A stretch of 64,000 bases of DNA, from contig NZ_CP046956.1 of assembly GCF_017792025.1 (NCBI RefSeq), positions 2,232,001-2,296,000 on the forward strand, read 5' to 3'. Every line of letters starts with the position of its first letter. The stretch's first letter is position 1. The position numbers and the translations under genes are program-made. The notes below the pieces were generated by a model. It was not told where the DNA came from. It worked only from the letters and a program-made list of their open reading frames with translations, and made no database searches. Of the stretch, positions 33,169 to 43,349 are shown piece after piece. Origin of the DNA: Sediminibacillus dalangtanensis. Its GTDB lineage: Bacteria > Bacillota > Bacilli > Bacillales > Amphibacillaceae.

Positions 33169-34794
33169 TTATTCCCCTAATACTTCTTCCGCTATATTGA
33201 CCGCGTGATCGCCGATCCTCTCAAGGTTGCTGATGATATCGACAAAAACAATACCTGCCGGCCCGGAACAGGAGCCTTCGTTCATACGGATAATGTGCTT
33301 TTTCCGATAAGCCCGCTCCATTTGGTCGATTTGATCTTCTTTTTGTACAACCGCCAAGGCTTCTTCCCTGTCCATTTCCCCAAGCGCCTTAATCGCTTGT
33401 TTTACCGTAATTAACGTAAGATCAAACATATCATTCAAATCCTGCTGCGCTTGTTCCGTGATAACCACTTTGTTAGATATCTTATAATCGACCAGCTCGA
33501 CTATATTTTCGAAATGATCGCCGATTCTTTCAATGTCACGGACGGAATCCATTAAAGCAGAGTGTTTAGCACTATCTGCTTCCGAAAAGGACGTACCTGA
33601 CAAACTGACAAGGTACTCCGTGATTTCCTTGTCTAGGTTATTCAGCGCCCCTTCTACTTGGAGAGCCATATCTGCATGCTTTTGGCTATGATTATTCAAG
33701 TACAAGCTGGCTTCTTCCAAGCCTTTATATGCGTATTCGCCCATGCGGATGACCTCTTCTTTTGCCTGGTCAAGAGCGACCGACGGAGACTGCTGGATGA
33801 AAATCGGGTCCAAGTGCTTCGGTTTATACTCGATCACTGTATCCTCACCAGGTATCAGTTTTGTCACGATAAATGCCAGCGCCCCGATGAACGGAAACTG
33901 GAGGATTGTATTCGCCAGGTTGAAGCTGCCGTGAGCAAAAGCGATCGTCATTTCCGGGTTGAGATTGAACACATCCTGCAAATAAGAAACATACCTCGTA
34001 TACAAAGGCAACAAAATCAAAAAGATTGTCGTTCCTATCACATTGAAGATAACGTGGGTGAATGCTGCACGTTTCGCTGCAATGGTTGCTCCGATTGAAG
34101 CAAGAATCGCAGTGATTGTCGTCCCGATGTTATCCCCGAATAACACCGGCAGTGCTGCGTTGATATCGATCGCACCCTGTTCGAACAAGCCTTGCAGGAT
34201 ACCAATCGTAGCACTGGAGCTTTGGACGATAAAGGTAAACAACGTACCAATCACTACGCCCAATACAGGAGTGGAGCTCATGTTTAAAGTCAAATCATGA
34301 AAAGCTTGTACATCACGTAGCGGAGACATTCCGCTGCTCATTAATTCCAAACCGTAGAACAGAGACCCGAATCCAAAAATCGTCTGTCCCAGGTAGGTCA
34401 CTTTATTATTTTTAAAGAAAAAGAGCATAAATGCACCGACAGCCATAATCGGCAGGGCGTACTCTCCTAAATCAATACCAATGATAAAGGCTGTCACGGT
34501 CGTGCCGATATTGGCACCCATGATAACTCCTATTGATTGCCGTAGAGTCATAAAACCGGCATTAACTAGTCCCACTGTCAGTACTGTTGTCCCGGAACTG
34601 CTTTGGATCAGGACTGTCACAATAATACCTGCCAGCACACCCATAAATGGATTACTGGTGAACCGGTCTAAAATATCCCTCAATCGGTCACCTGCAGACT
34701 TTTGTAAACCATCTCCCATAAATTTCAGTCCGAGCAGGAAGATTCCCAGTCCGCCGACAAACTCGAAAATTAAGGATTGCACATTAATATCCAA
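33169..34794 (-). CDS. Na+/phosphate cotransporter (NptA/PhoU-domain type)
   Basis: Sodium-dependent phosphate symporter of about 541 residues. The membrane half holds two inverted repeats, each with the Na/Pi motif QSSS (VLIQSSSGTT and FIVQSSSATI), and GANIGTT / GDNIGTT. The C-terminal ~200 residues form a PhoU-like helical domain (DIERIGDHFENIVELVDYK, ISNLERIGDHAVNIAEE). I favour a TTG start at 34794 (MDINVQSLIFEFVGGLGI), which has AAGGGATGG 6-7 nt upstream; the GTG at 34812 would overlap that site. It gives a low-affinity partner to the Pst system elsewhere in the window. Confidence 0.9.
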   Translation of the reverse strand: MDINVQSLIFEFVGGLGIFLLGLKFMGDGLQKSAGDRLRDILDRFTSNPFMGVLAGIIVTVLIQSSSGTTVLTVGLVNAGFMTLRQSIGVIMGANIGTTVTAFIIGIDLGEYALPIMAVGAFMLFFFKNNKVTYLGQTIFGFGSLFYGLELMSSGMSPLRDVQAFHDLTLNMSSTPVLGVVIGTLFTFIVQSSSATIGILQGLFEQGAIDINAALPVLFGDNIGTTITAILASIGATIAAKRAAFTHVIFNVIGTTIFLILLPLYTRYVSYLQDVFNLNPEMTIAFAHGSFNLANTILQFPFIGALAFIVTKLIPGEDTVIEYKPKHLDPIFIQQSPSVALDQAKEEVIRMGEYAYKGLEEASLYLNNHSQKHADMALQVEGALNNLDKEITEYLVSLSGTSFSEADSAKHSALMDSVRDIERIGDHFENIVELVDYKISNKVVITEQAQQDLNDMFDLTLITVKQAIKALGEMDREEALAVVQKEDQIDQMERAYRKKHIIRMNEGSCSGPAGIVFVDIISNLERIGDHAVNIAEEVLGE

Positions 34795-35099
34795 CGTTTC
34801 CCATCCCTTCACACATGCTGATTAGCTTGAAATGCCTCTCTCATTATTAATGAAAGCAGAAGAGTTTGTAAAGATTTTTCGATAAAATTTACGTTAAATT
34901 TACATTCTTGTTCCTCAAACGCCTCTTCCCTTCATCAATACATGTAAAAGCTGGTTTTTTCACCACTTTTTGCTAGCGGCTTCCTTTCTATTGGTTATGT
35001 TCCCCAATTTATTGACAGCAATCATAAAGTTGGCAGTTACATAACCGACAAAAAAGAGTACTTCACCTTTTCAAGATGAAATACTCTTTATAGCTTTTG
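34795..35099. other. Intergenic stretch with a terminator only
   Basis: The only structured element is a minus-strand hairpin AAAGAGTATTTCATC / GTGAAGTACTCTTTTTTG at about 35052-35091, ending the NfeD-family transcript. The rest must hold the transporter's promoter; I see no Pho-box array here. Confidence 0.6.
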
Positions 35100-35732
35100 T
35101 TACTGTTTGTTTTTTGATACTAATATTTTTGTTCCGTCCACTTGTACTACTCTGACTGCTGTTTCTCTTGGGATCCATTGACCGTTCGTTACTGCGCTGT
35201 AGTCCTCCCCGTCTACCCGAATGGTTCCGACAGGACGCATATCGGTAACAGTGATTGCCTCTCTCCCCACTAGGGACGCATACGTTTCGTTCATCGAATT
35301 ATATCCTTTCTCACTAGTAAGCTGGTCGACCAAGGCAAGCTTTGACCACATTTCTCTTCGTTTAAATACTTTCAAAAACAGAAGCGAACAAAAGCCGCCA
35401 ATAACCACTCCGATTATGCCATACAGTCCTGCTGTCCAATTGGGAGAGCTTAAGCCAATCGAAAGGATCATACAGACAGCCCCAATAGTAGCAAGGGTTC
35501 CGTCATTAAGAAATTTTCCATCTATAATAATCAACAACAGTCCGATCAAATAAATCACCATCATCAGTACAAATGCTCCTGGTGCCAAAAAAGACAGAAA
35601 ATAGATGGTTATAAAACCTAAGCCGATAATTCCAAAAAAACCTCTCCTATTTACCAGCAGTTCGCCGAATAAAAATAAAGTACCTAGCCCTGTTAGGATA
35701 AAACTCATCCAGTCTGCTGAAAAAACGTCCAT
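35100..35732 (-). CDS. NfeD-family membrane protein
   Basis: Protein of 210 residues with about five membrane segments (FILTGLGTLFLFGELLV, FFGIIGLGFITIYFLSFL, FVLMMVIYLIGLLLIII, LATIGAVCMILSIGL, AGLYGIIGVVIGGFCSLLF) and a C-terminal OB-fold domain (LVGREAITVTDMRPVGTIRVDG...VRVVQVDGTKILV) characteristic of NfeD. NfeD proteins often pair with flotillin-like partners; none is adjacent. I take the ATG at 35732 because AAGGGGG lies 6 nt upstream, whereas the ATG at 35738 abuts it. In B. subtilis the yqgB/yqgC region is here, so the gene may correspond to one of those. Confidence 0.82.
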   Translation of the reverse strand: MDVFSADWMSFILTGLGTLFLFGELLVNRRGFFGIIGLGFITIYFLSFLAPGAFVLMMVIYLIGLLLIIIDGKFLNDGTLATIGAVCMILSIGLSSPNWTAGLYGIIGVVIGGFCSLLFLKVFKRREMWSKLALVDQLTSEKGYNSMNETYASLVGREAITVTDMRPVGTIRVDGEDYSAVTNGQWIPRETAVRVVQVDGTKILVSKNKQ

Positions 35733-35850
35733 TTCCATCCCCCTTCCCGCTTTATATGATTTACGTTATCCCGAAGAAATTTGTTTCAAAAAAAAGGGTT
35801 TTAGTTTCTTTGTAGAATGTATATATAAATGAACAGAAGGCGGTGTTACG

Positions 35851-36225
35851 ATGGGATTCCTCAAAAAAACAGTTGTAACTCTCTTCATCATATTATTTAT
35901 TGTCAGTATCTTTAAAGACTTAACGGTCGGAACGTTAAACGGCGCCCAACAACGGACAGAAGAGCAGCCTGCCAATCCGTCAAATAGTCACAAGCCTTCT
36001 CAGAAAGCACCGCAACAAGATCAAATAGCCTACCAAGTAATAGAAGTGGAGGTGCGCCCCGGTGATACAGTACTCAGCATTATTGAAGAAATCAATCGAG
36101 CGGAAGCAGTTCTGGCAATTGACAGTATCGTCACTGACTTTCAAAAATTGAATCCCGGAACAGACCCCCAACAAATCCAGCCTGGGGAAACATACTTATT
36201 CCCTTTATATATAAGCGAGGAATGA
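35851..36225 (+). CDS. LysM-like exported protein
   Basis: Protein of 124 residues with an N-terminal signal anchor (TVVTLFIILFIVSIF), a Pro/Gln/Ser linker, and a C-terminal LysM-like domain: VEVRPGDTVLSIIEEIN and IQPGETYLFPLY. The LysM domain would bind peptidoglycan. AGAAGGCGGTGTTACG precedes the ATG. It stands alone between the NfeD gene (divergent) and ispG. A B. subtilis cell-wall-associated protein, YqgA, lies in the equivalent area; I cannot confirm homology. Confidence 0.75.
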   Translation: MGFLKKTVVTLFIILFIVSIFKDLTVGTLNGAQQRTEEQPANPSNSHKPSQKAPQQDQIAYQVIEVEVRPGDTVLSIIEEINRAEAVLAIDSIVTDFQKLNPGTDPQQIQPGETYLFPLYISEE

Positions 36226-36340
36226 AGTATCTGTTTTTTTAAGGTTTGTTACTTCTCAATTTAGCTTTTTCCCCTTATAATAAGCAATGGTACCTAAAAT
36301 ACCATTCTTGTTCGCGAATAAATAAAGGAGCGATATATTT

Positions 36341-37450
36341 ATGGCAATAACCCACAGGAAAAATACACGACCAGTCAAAGTAGGCAATGTCATGGTCGGG
36401 GGTAAAAACGAAGTGGTCATCCAATCCATGACAACTACCAAAACACATGACGTTGAAGCAACTGTTAATCAAATAAACCGTTTGGAAGAAGCCGGATGCC
36501 AAATCGTACGTGTCGCCTGCCCTGATGACAGAGCAGCAGACGCAATTCCGGAAATCAAGAAAAGAATAAATATTCCTTTAGTAGTCGATATACATTTTAA
36601 CTATAAACTAGCTTTGAAGGCAATTGAAGGCGGAGCAGACAAAATCAGAATCAACCCGGGAAATATCGGTAAACGAGATAAAGTAGAGGCTGTTGTTAAT
36701 GCCGCAAAAGCAAAAGGAATTCCAATCCGTATAGGTGTTAACGCCGGATCACTCGAACGGCATATCATCGAAAAATACGGGTACCCGACAGCAGACGGTA
36801 TGGTGGAAAGCGCACTTCATCATATCAAAATTCTCGAAGATCTCGATTTCCATGACATCATCGTTTCCATGAAAGCCTCTGATGTCCCTTTGGCTATCGA
36901 AGCTTACGAAAAAGCAGCAGAAGCAATTGACTATCCGCTTCATCTTGGTATCACCGAATCCGGAACATTATTTGCGGGAACTGTAAAAAGCGCTGCCGGA
37001 TTGGGAGCGATTCTAAGTAAGGGTATCGGAAATACAATGAGAATTTCCTTAAGCGCGGATCCTGTTGAAGAAATCAAGGTTGGAAGAGAATTACTTAAGT
37101 CCTTCGGCCTTGCTTCCAATGCAGCAACCCTAATCTCCTGTCCGACATGCGGAAGGATTGAAATCGACCTGATTTCCATTGCCAATGAAGTAGAGGATTA
37201 TATTTCCACCATCAAGGCTCCAATCAAAGTAGCTGTACTTGGTTGTGCAGTAAACGGACCAGGAGAAGCCCGAGAAGCCGATATCGGAATTGCCGGAGCC
37301 CGCGGTGAAGGCTTACTATTCCGCCATGGGGAAATTATTCGTAAAGTGCCGGAAGAAACAATGGTCGAGGAGTTAAAAATCGAAGTGGATCGAATTGCAG
37401 AAGAGTACTTTGCTCAACAGAAAGAAGAAGAAGACAAGCAAGAAGCATAA
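36341..37450 (+). CDS. ispG: 4-hydroxy-3-methylbut-2-enyl diphosphate synthase IspG
   Basis: Iron-sulfur enzyme of the MEP isoprenoid pathway that converts MEcPP to HMBPP; 369 residues. A TIM-barrel with [15 protein letters not shown] segment ([19 protein letters not shown]) and [11 protein letters not shown] precedes the [4Fe-4S] domain, with cysteines in CPTCGR and [29 protein letters not shown] precedes the ATG. Followed by a clear terminator. ispH, the next enzyme in the pathway, is 5 kb downstream in a separate unit. Confidence 0.97.
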   Translation: MAITHRKNTRPVKVGNVMVGGKNEVVIQSMTTTKTHDVEATVNQINRLEEAGCQIVRVACPDDRAADAIPEIKKRINIPLVVDIHFNYKLALKAIEGGADKIRINPGNIGKRDKVEAVVNAAKAKGIPIRIGVNAGSLERHIIEKYGYPTADGMVESALHHIKILEDLDFHDIIVSMKASDVPLAIEAYEKAAEAIDYPLHLGITESGTLFAGTVKSAAGLGAILSKGIGNTMRISLSADPVEEIKVGRELLKSFGLASNAATLISCPTCGRIEIDLISIANEVEDYISTIKAPIKVAVLGCAVNGPGEAREADIGIAGARGEGLLFRHGEIIRKVPEETMVEELKIEVDRIAEEYFAQQKEEEDKQEA

Positions 37451-37459
37451 TTGCGACCA

Positions 37460-37496
37460 TGAAAAGAGCTGGCCCCAATAGGGACCAGCTCTTTTG
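37460..37496 (+). terminator. Terminator of ispG
   Basis: Hairpin AAAAGAGCTGGCCCC / AGGGACCAGCTCTTTTG with T run; it lies between convergent ispG and the YqfX-like gene and may serve both. Confidence 0.85.
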
Positions 37497-37943
37497 TTAT
37501 ACAAAGGGGGCTAAAAATAACGTTAGGATAATGGAAACAGCTCCAGCGATTATCGCTGTGTTTCCCAGAGTATGGGCACCCCGATTTCTGGATATAAACC
37601 CGAAAATTATGGCGGCGGCTCCAAGAACCACCGGCATCATGAAGAATGATAAAACACCAAGGATAACAGCCACCCAGCCAAACCCTGTTTGCACATCCCC
37701 GTCCATTTTTGTTTCCTTTTCCTCGTTGTGGATTGGCTTATTGAATTCTGTGGCGGTTAACTCCTGAGCCATTTCTTCATCCCGTTTATACGGCTCGTCG
37801 AGAATATACTGCTCATGCGGATCTCGCGGAGGTACAGATCCGCCCTGTTGCTGGGTAATAATCGGATCGTTCGTGTCATCTCCAAACTTCGGAGCATCCT
37901 CGACTTCTTCGTTCTGTTGCTTTTTGTTCGAATACTCGTCCAT
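37497..37943 (-). CDS. yqfX: YqfX-like membrane protein (DUF4190-type)
   Basis: Protein of about 148 residues. The first 90 are hydrophilic and acidic (DPHEQYILDEPYKRDEEMAQE); the C-terminal part has two membrane helices, GFGWVAVILGVLSFFMMPVVLGAAAIIFGFI and GNTAIIAGAVSIILTLFLAPF, with SRNRGAHTLG between them, the DUF4190 plan. Position beside ispG matches yqfX. ATG at 37943 has GAGG 8 nt upstream; an ATG at 37952 is possible. Function unknown. Confidence 0.75.
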   Translation of the reverse strand: MDEYSNKKQQNEEVEDAPKFGDDTNDPIITQQQGGSVPPRDPHEQYILDEPYKRDEEMAQELTATEFNKPIHNEEKETKMDGDVQTGFGWVAVILGVLSFFMMPVVLGAAAIIFGFISRNRGAHTLGNTAIIAGAVSIILTLFLAPFV

Positions 37944-38079
37944 CGGCAACATCCTCGCTTTCTTATCGGGGTGCCTTTGTAGTTTATGAAGGAACCTTGT
38001 TCAAATTACAAGGTAAATAAAGGATGGTAACCTTTCATCTATAGTGGAACTTTCGAAAAAAATCTAAATGAACGAAGAA

Positions 38080-38106
38080 AACCACCCAATTTGAGTGGTT
38101 TTTTTC
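38080..38106 (-). terminator. Terminator of the transglycosylase gene
   Basis: Minus-strand hairpin AACCACTC / GGGTGGTT-type (AAAACCACTCAAATTGGGTGG) within an A/T-rich context; short stem, moderate strength, directly downstream of the stop at 38115. Confidence 0.5.
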
Positions 38107-38114
38107 TTTGTTCA

Positions 38115-38852
38115 TTAGTTTGCTGCTGCAACAGTTTTATGATCTTCCGCATTGGATAATATTTCTACAGCGTACCAGCTTTTGGCATTGCCGTTTTTCC
38201 GGACAAACTCTTCCATCCCGCTCATGCCCCGATGATAAGCGGTTAAAGCTTCTTCCCAATTGCCATATTCATTATGCAGATAATCGAGATACACGATGGA
38301 CAGCTGCATGGAATAATAAGGATCATACAATAATTCCTCTTTATATGGTAAACCAGCCATTTCAGCGACCCACGGTGCTGTGTTCTTCATGAACTGACCC
38401 ATCCCATATGCCTTTCCATATTTGGTTTCCGGTCCAACCAATTCTGCATCGAAGGTTCCGCCAGTCTCGACCTTGAGTAGCTCATAAACAATCTTAGGGT
38501 CCACATCAAATTTTTGCGCCTCCTTCACCAAATAAAGCGCCCAGGATTTCTTAAATCTCCCATCACTTTCTTCAACAAAGGCGTCCGCAATCTGTTCGAT
38601 TTTCGGCCAAGTGAGATACCCATTTTTGTTGGGTGATTCGGACTGTTGGGATTGTAAGTATTCTTTTTCTGATCGAAGTTGCTTATTTTCTTGTTTGAGT
38701 TCGACAATCTGCGCTTTTATTTCTTCTTTTTCCTGCGAGATGGCATCGATTTTCTGGTTATCTTTGGCGTATCCGTCAAATATAAATAATAATAGTGCAC
38801 AAATAAATAAAAAGCTGATGGCCTTAGAACCAGAGTTGTTCCAAAAGTTCAC
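38115..38852 (-). CDS. Lytic transglycosylase with SLT domain
   Basis: Predicted peptidoglycan lytic transglycosylase of 245 residues. An N-terminal membrane anchor (AISFLFICALLLFIFDGYA) is followed by a coiled coil (IDAISQEKEEIKAQIVELKQENKQ), then a C-terminal SLT domain: DPKIVYELLKVETGGTF with the catalytic Glu, YGKAYGMGQFMKNTAPW, and LTAYHRGMSGMEEF. Fits cell-wall remodelling outside the membrane. It is monocistronic and lies in the yqfX-yqfT interval. Confidence 0.85.
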   Translation of the reverse strand: MNFWNNSGSKAISFLFICALLLFIFDGYAKDNQKIDAISQEKEEIKAQIVELKQENKQLRSEKEYLQSQQSESPNKNGYLTWPKIEQIADAFVEESDGRFKKSWALYLVKEAQKFDVDPKIVYELLKVETGGTFDAELVGPETKYGKAYGMGQFMKNTAPWVAEMAGLPYKEELLYDPYYSMQLSIVYLDYLHNEYGNWEEALTAYHRGMSGMEEFVRKNGNAKSWYAVEILSNAEDHKTVAAAN

Positions 38853-39064
38853 ACAAATTCACTCCTTACTACAACCTGCATTTTTCCAACCACAAAAAAC
38901 TATACTAGCTGTTAAGGGGCATAAATGCAATTGATTTACTTACCAGCTGTTGTCCGTAACAAAACCAATTCTTCTACATAAGGTGTAACAGGGCAAAAAC
39001 TCAATATACTTGGGTGTTTCGACTCCATCGATAACAGCCAGTAGAAGAAGAAAGGGTTTTTTAG

Positions 39065-39349
39065 ATGAACAGCATGCTTAAAAAGATGGTACTCAATAAA
39101 TTGAAACAAGTAAGTACAGAAGAGCTGCTTCACTACAGCAAGCAATATGATATTCCAGTCACTAAAACACAGGCAGAAAAAATAACTGCCTATTTGCGAA
39201 AAGCCGAATTCGATCCTTTCAGCGAGAAAGAGCGCATGAAATTGTTCAAAGAGCTTGCCAAAATGACAAACGTAGAAACAGCTCAAAAAGCCAATAAACT
39301 TTTCAAGCAACTGACGAAAGAGTACGGCGTTGACTCCTGGTTTTATTGA
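39065..39349 (+). CDS. yqfT: YqfT / DUF2624 family protein
   Basis: Small cytoplasmic helical protein of 94 residues (MNSMLKKMVLNKLKQVSTEELLHYSKQYDI...), matching the DUF2624/YqfT family by length and sequence style and by its place between nfo and ispG. Its ATG follows the GAAGAAGAAAGGG stretch ending a few bases upstream. No function known. Confidence 0.85.
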   Translation: MNSMLKKMVLNKLKQVSTEELLHYSKQYDIPVTKTQAEKITAYLRKAEFDPFSEKERMKLFKELAKMTNVETAQKANKLFKQLTKEYGVDSWFY

Positions 39350-39712
39350 CTTCCCTATCTTTATCAAACCTAAACATCTGCTCGGCGGATAAAGGGCTTC
39401 ATCCTGTAAGACACTGGTAAGCCTATGCAGCAATTGACGGTAATATGAATGGGATCAAGTGCAATCACTACTATATAAAAGAAGTGGAAAATAACAGAAA
39501 TCCAGTAATAAACCGAACAAGAACAAAACGTGAGAAGCAACAGACATTCTTCATGCGTTCGGGTTGGCAAACCAATGGAAAATAGGGATTTCTCCTTAAA
39601 CCCGGCTTCTTTTCATTCTGGTGGTTGATAACGCTTTGATTCGATATCTCAAGTCGCCTTCAACTTTGTCAGAAAGCGAAGTTGCTTACCCAGTAAAATT
39701 TTCTGCCACATC

Positions 39713-39792
39713 CTAAAAAAACCGAACGAGTTCGAATGCGAATGCTTTCGAACCATCGTTCGGCTTTGCTTTTGACGCCTATGCTTTTGTCC
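39713..39792. repeat. Partial relative of the MITE-like element
   Basis: Contains a hairpin AAAACCGAACGA / TCGTTCGGCTTT (arms at about 39719 and 39758) and ends ATGCTTTTGTCC, both of which match the inner hairpin and right end of the element at 21402-21655. The opposite inverted end is missing. The T-rich flank could also end the nfo transcript at 39803. The rest of 39350-39712 has no supported gene. Confidence 0.6.
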
Positions 39793-39802
39793 AATTACAT
39801 AA

Positions 39803-40696
39803 TTATTGTGCAACAATTTGTTCTTTTAGATCTCTTACAAAAGAATCCCCTTTAAGCATCTCAATCTCAAATTTATATGGAGGTTTTTTGTTCTTTTTAT
39901 CTTCTCCTACATATGGGGTTTCCAAAATCTTCGGTAGTTCTTCCAGTTGAGGATGATGGACAATGTTGTGAAGCGCATCAAACCCTATATGACCAAAGCC
40001 GATATTTTCATGACGATCTTTCCCGGCTCCGCGTACGTTTTTGCTATCATTGACATGGACGACTTTTAATCGGTCTAATCCGATTACCCGATCGAACTCG
40101 TCAAGGACACCATCAAAGTCATGAACGATGTCATAACCTGCATCGTGAGTGTGGCAAGTGTCAAAACAGACAGACAACTTTTCATTCAGCTTGACACCGT
40201 CGATAATTCTCGCCAATTCATCGAAATTCCTACCAACCTCTGAGCCTTTTCCAGCCATCGTCTCTAAGGCTATCTGCACTTGCTGGTCTTTATGGAGTAC
40301 CTCATCCAAACCTTCGATGATCTTCTCTATCCCTTTGTCAGCGCCTGCTCCCACATGTGCACCAGGATGCAGGACAATTTGTTTTGCACCTAAGGCTTCC
40401 GTACGCTCAATTTCACTTCTCAAAAAATTGATTCCGAGTTCAAACGTCTCTTTTTTTGTCGTGTTGCCAATGTTGATAATATAAGGGGCATGGACGACGA
40501 GATCAACAATGCCGTTTTCCGCCATATGCCTGCGCCCATTTTCAATATTCAATTCTTCCAGTGGACGCCGGCGTGTATTTTGCGGCGCTCCTGTATAAAT
40601 CATAAATGCATTGGAACCGTAAGATACAGCTTCCTCACTCGATCCCAACAACATTTTTTTACCACTCATCGATACGTGCGAACCTATTTTCAGCAA
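39803..40696 (-). CDS. nfo: Endonuclease IV (AP endonuclease) Nfo
   Basis: Cleaves at abasic sites in base-excision repair; zinc-dependent TIM barrel of about 297 residues. Motifs: [13 protein letters not shown] at the N-terminus, [36 protein letters not shown], and [24 protein letters not shown] with metal ligands. I favour a TTG start at 40696 ([10 protein letters not shown]) preceded by AGAGGTGG, which gives the standard length; a GTG at 40705 is the alternative. It follows cshB on the same strand after 41 nt. Confidence 0.94.
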   Translation of the reverse strand: MLKIGSHVSMSGKKMLLGSSEEAVSYGSNAFMIYTGAPQNTRRRPLEELNIENGRRHMAENGIVDLVVHAPYIINIGNTTKKETFELGINFLRSEIERTEALGAKQIVLHPGAHVGAGADKGIEKIIEGLDEVLHKDQQVQIALETMAGKGSEVGRNFDELARIIDGVKLNEKLSVCFDTCHTHDAGYDIVHDFDGVLDEFDRVIGLDRLKVVHVNDSKNVRGAGKDRHENIGFGHIGFDALHNIVHHPQLEELPKILETPYVGEDKKNKKPPYKFEIEMLKGDSFVRDLKEQIVAQ

Positions 40697-40746
40697 TTCC
40701 TCCACCTCTTTGCTCTTTTTCTATAACCATTATAACATAATAATGA

Positions 40747-42060
40747 TTATTTTTTATACTTATCACGATTTAACTTTTTCTTTACTTGCTCCTTCTGTTG
40801 CTTCATTTTCTTTTTGTAACCTGGTTTCACTTTTTTTGGTTTACGGACCTTGCGCCATGCTTCTTTTTCCGCGTCTGATTCAGCTTTTTTCCTTGTGCTT
40901 CGTTCGTTCCAAGCTTTTACTTCCTTCCATTCTCCATCTTTTACGTCAAAGCTGGTGAATGTCAATCCTTTTTTCTCCAGTTTTTCAATTAGCTGAACAT
41001 CTTGATCGGTGTACAGATTGATCGCTGTACCTTCCATCCCTGCGCGCGCTGTACGGCCAACTCGATGGATATAAAATTCTTCTTCTTTGGGCAGCTGGGC
41101 ATTGATTACATGGCTGACACCTTTAATATCGATACCTCTAGCCGCCAGATCGGTAGCAACAATATATTGATAACGAAGATTTTGAATTTCCTTCAACACC
41201 CGTTTTCTTTCTCTCGGAGAAAGCCCTCCATGAATAAGCCCTACATCCATTCCTTTTTCGGTCAGCTCTTCCGCAAGTTGGTTAGCCAATTCCTTTCCAT
41301 TTGTAAAAATAATTGCCAAGTAAGGTTGAATGGCTCCTGATATACGAAAGACCATTTCCGAAACAGAACGATGCCGTAAAGGTACTAGTCTATGCTCCAT
41401 CGTTTCCGGTGAAAGCTTATGTTCATCTGCAGTTAAGTGCGCCGGATTCTCCAAATATTTTTTTAAGAACGGCTGCAGCCTTTCCGGAATGGTCGCAGAA
41501 AATACGAGGAGCTGTATTTCCTGATTTGTCTTTACCAACGTCTTGTCGACCTCTTGAATGAAACCAAGATCAAGCATTAAGTCCGCTTCATCGACAACGA
41601 ATGCCTTGGCATTATATAAATCAAGTGCTCCTTCCTCGACAAGGTCCAATATTCTCCCCGGGGTACCGACAACAATATGTGGCTGTTCTTTCAGCTTTTC
41701 AATCGATCTTTTTTTATCCGTTCCGCCAATCAGCAATTTCGCATTCCAGCGATGATCTTTGTTGGCATAATGAATGATTTTCCTTACTTCGTCATAAATT
41801 TGGATAGCCAGTTCCCTTGTAGGTGCTGTAACCACAAATTGAACCTGTTTTTTCGTTTCCTCCATTTCATTAAACAATGGTAGTAAATAAGCATGGGTTT
41901 TGCCGGATCCAGTGTGGGATTGGCCAATCACACTCTCCCCTCTCAGAACGGCAGGAATCACCTTCTCCTGGATCGGGGTCGGTTTATGGAAATCAAGTCG
42001 GTCAATGACGTCATTGATAACAGGATGCAAAGAATATTGTCTAAAATGATGGTTTTTCAT
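40747..42060 (-). CDS. cshB: DEAD-box RNA helicase CshB
   Basis: ATP-dependent RNA helicase of 437 residues. Q motif KPTPIQEKVIP, Walker A TGSGKTHAYLLP (about 52), motif Ib TPGR, DEAD box FVVDEADLMLDLGF (about 150), SAT (FSATIPERL), and motif VI HRVGRTARAG. The C-terminal tail is strongly basic (RKPKKVKPGYKKKMKQQKEQ), typical of CshB, which in B. subtilis (YqfR) supports growth in the cold and ribosome-related RNA remodelling. Lies upstream of nfo, as in B. subtilis. Confidence 0.94.
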   Translation of the reverse strand: MKNHHFRQYSLHPVINDVIDRLDFHKPTPIQEKVIPAVLRGESVIGQSHTGSGKTHAYLLPLFNEMEETKKQVQFVVTAPTRELAIQIYDEVRKIIHYANKDHRWNAKLLIGGTDKKRSIEKLKEQPHIVVGTPGRILDLVEEGALDLYNAKAFVVDEADLMLDLGFIQEVDKTLVKTNQEIQLLVFSATIPERLQPFLKKYLENPAHLTADEHKLSPETMEHRLVPLRHRSVSEMVFRISGAIQPYLAIIFTNGKELANQLAEELTEKGMDVGLIHGGLSPRERKRVLKEIQNLRYQYIVATDLAARGIDIKGVSHVINAQLPKEEEFYIHRVGRTARAGMEGTAINLYTDQDVQLIEKLEKKGLTFTSFDVKDGEWKEVKAWNERSTRKKAESDAEKEAWRKVRKPKKVKPGYKKKMKQQKEQVKKKLNRDKYKK

Positions 42061-42302
42061 TAATAAACTCCTTTAAATTGACTTTTGCTACTTTCCTATT
42101 ATAGTGGAGAAAGAGGTATTTTGCACGGTAATCCTTCCCAGATTCACACATTGCCTCTTGTATGGCAACCAAAAAAGCTACTTTCAGAAACAGTCATAAC
42201 TGATGAATATTTTTGTCATATTGTAGTTTTACCTTTATAATGAAACTGATGCCCTGAAAACAAAAAGTAGTGAAGTTATATATTAGAGGGGGAACCGTAA
42301 TC

Positions 42303-43250
42303 ATGGAAGTAATTAAAATAGCTCCGCGCGGTTATTGTTATGGAGTAGTTGACGCAATGGTCATAGCTCAGAATGCGGTTAAGGATCCGAATCTGCCAAG
42401 ACCTATTTATATATTAGGAATGATCGTGCACAATTCTCATGTCACCAAAGCCTTTGAAAGCGAGGGGGTCATCACCCTCGATGGAAAAAACAGAGGAGAG
42501 CTTCTGGAAGAAATTGAAGAGGGTACGGTGGTTTTCACGGCTCACGGCGTTTCACCGGAAGTGAAAAAAAGAGCAGAAGCGAAGGGGTTGACGGTACTGG
42601 ATGCCACTTGTCCCGATGTCACCCGGACGCATGATCTGATACGCGAGAAGGTAAAAGAAGGTTACGAAGTAGTTTATATTGGCAAAAAAGGTCATCCAGA
42701 ACCGGAAGGTGCCATGGGGGTGGCCCCTGGTAAAGTCCATTTAGTGCAAACGGAAGAGGATGTAGAGAAACTGCACCTGGATAACGAGAAACTGATCGTA
42801 ACCAACCAAACCACAATGAGTCAATGGGATGTATATGATGTCATGCAAAAGGTAAAAGAAAAATATCCACAAACGGAAATGGTACAAGAGATTTGCATGG
42901 CAACACAGGTACGTCAAGAAGCCGTAGCTGAACAAGCAAAAGAAGCAGACCTGACGCTTGTTGTCGGAGATCCGCGCAGTAACAATTCCAATCGTCTGGC
43001 ACAAGTTTCACAGGAAATTGCAGGGACTATAGCATACCGAATTGCTGATGTTTCGGAAATCAAGCTGGAGTGGCTGGAAGGAGTTAGCAAGGTAGCAGTA
43101 ACAGCCGGCGCTTCTACCCCGACTCCGATCACAAAAGAAGTAATTCGCTTCATCGAAAATTTTGATGCAGCACAGGAAGACTGGGATCTTCAATCCAAGG
43201 TAGAACAAAGCAAAATTCTGCCGAAAGTCAAAGCAAAGAAAAAAGCATAA
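42303..43250 (+). CDS. ispH: 4-hydroxy-3-methylbut-2-enyl diphosphate reductase IspH
   Basis: Last enzyme of the MEP pathway; reduces HMBPP to IPP and DMAPP with a [4Fe-4S] cluster. 315 residues from the ATG at 42303 ([18 protein letters not shown]). The three cluster cysteines appear in [15 protein letters not shown] and [25 protein letters not shown] and TAGASTPTP are substrate loops. GAGGGGGAACCGTAATC precedes the ATG. Terminator follows directly. Confidence 0.96.
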   Translation: MEVIKIAPRGYCYGVVDAMVIAQNAVKDPNLPRPIYILGMIVHNSHVTKAFESEGVITLDGKNRGELLEEIEEGTVVFTAHGVSPEVKKRAEAKGLTVLDATCPDVTRTHDLIREKVKEGYEVVYIGKKGHPEPEGAMGVAPGKVHLVQTEEDVEKLHLDNEKLIVTNQTTMSQWDVYDVMQKVKEKYPQTEMVQEICMATQVRQEAVAEQAKEADLTLVVGDPRSNNSNRLAQVSQEIAGTIAYRIADVSEIKLEWLEGVSKVAVTAGASTPTPITKEVIRFIENFDAAQEDWDLQSKVEQSKILPKVKAKKKA

Positions 43251-43252
43251 AA

Positions 43253-43290
43253 GAAAAACCGCGAAGAAAGCATATCTTCGCGGTTTTTTT
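43253..43290 (+). terminator. Terminator of ispH
   Basis: Hairpin AAAAACCGCGAAGA / TCTTCGCGGTTTTTTT with T run, starting 3 nt after the stop. Confidence 0.9.
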
Positions 43291-43349
43291 GATCATTCTA
43301 TTGGCTCTATACTGAATGTGGTTAAATAGGCTCTATAGAGCGAAATAGT

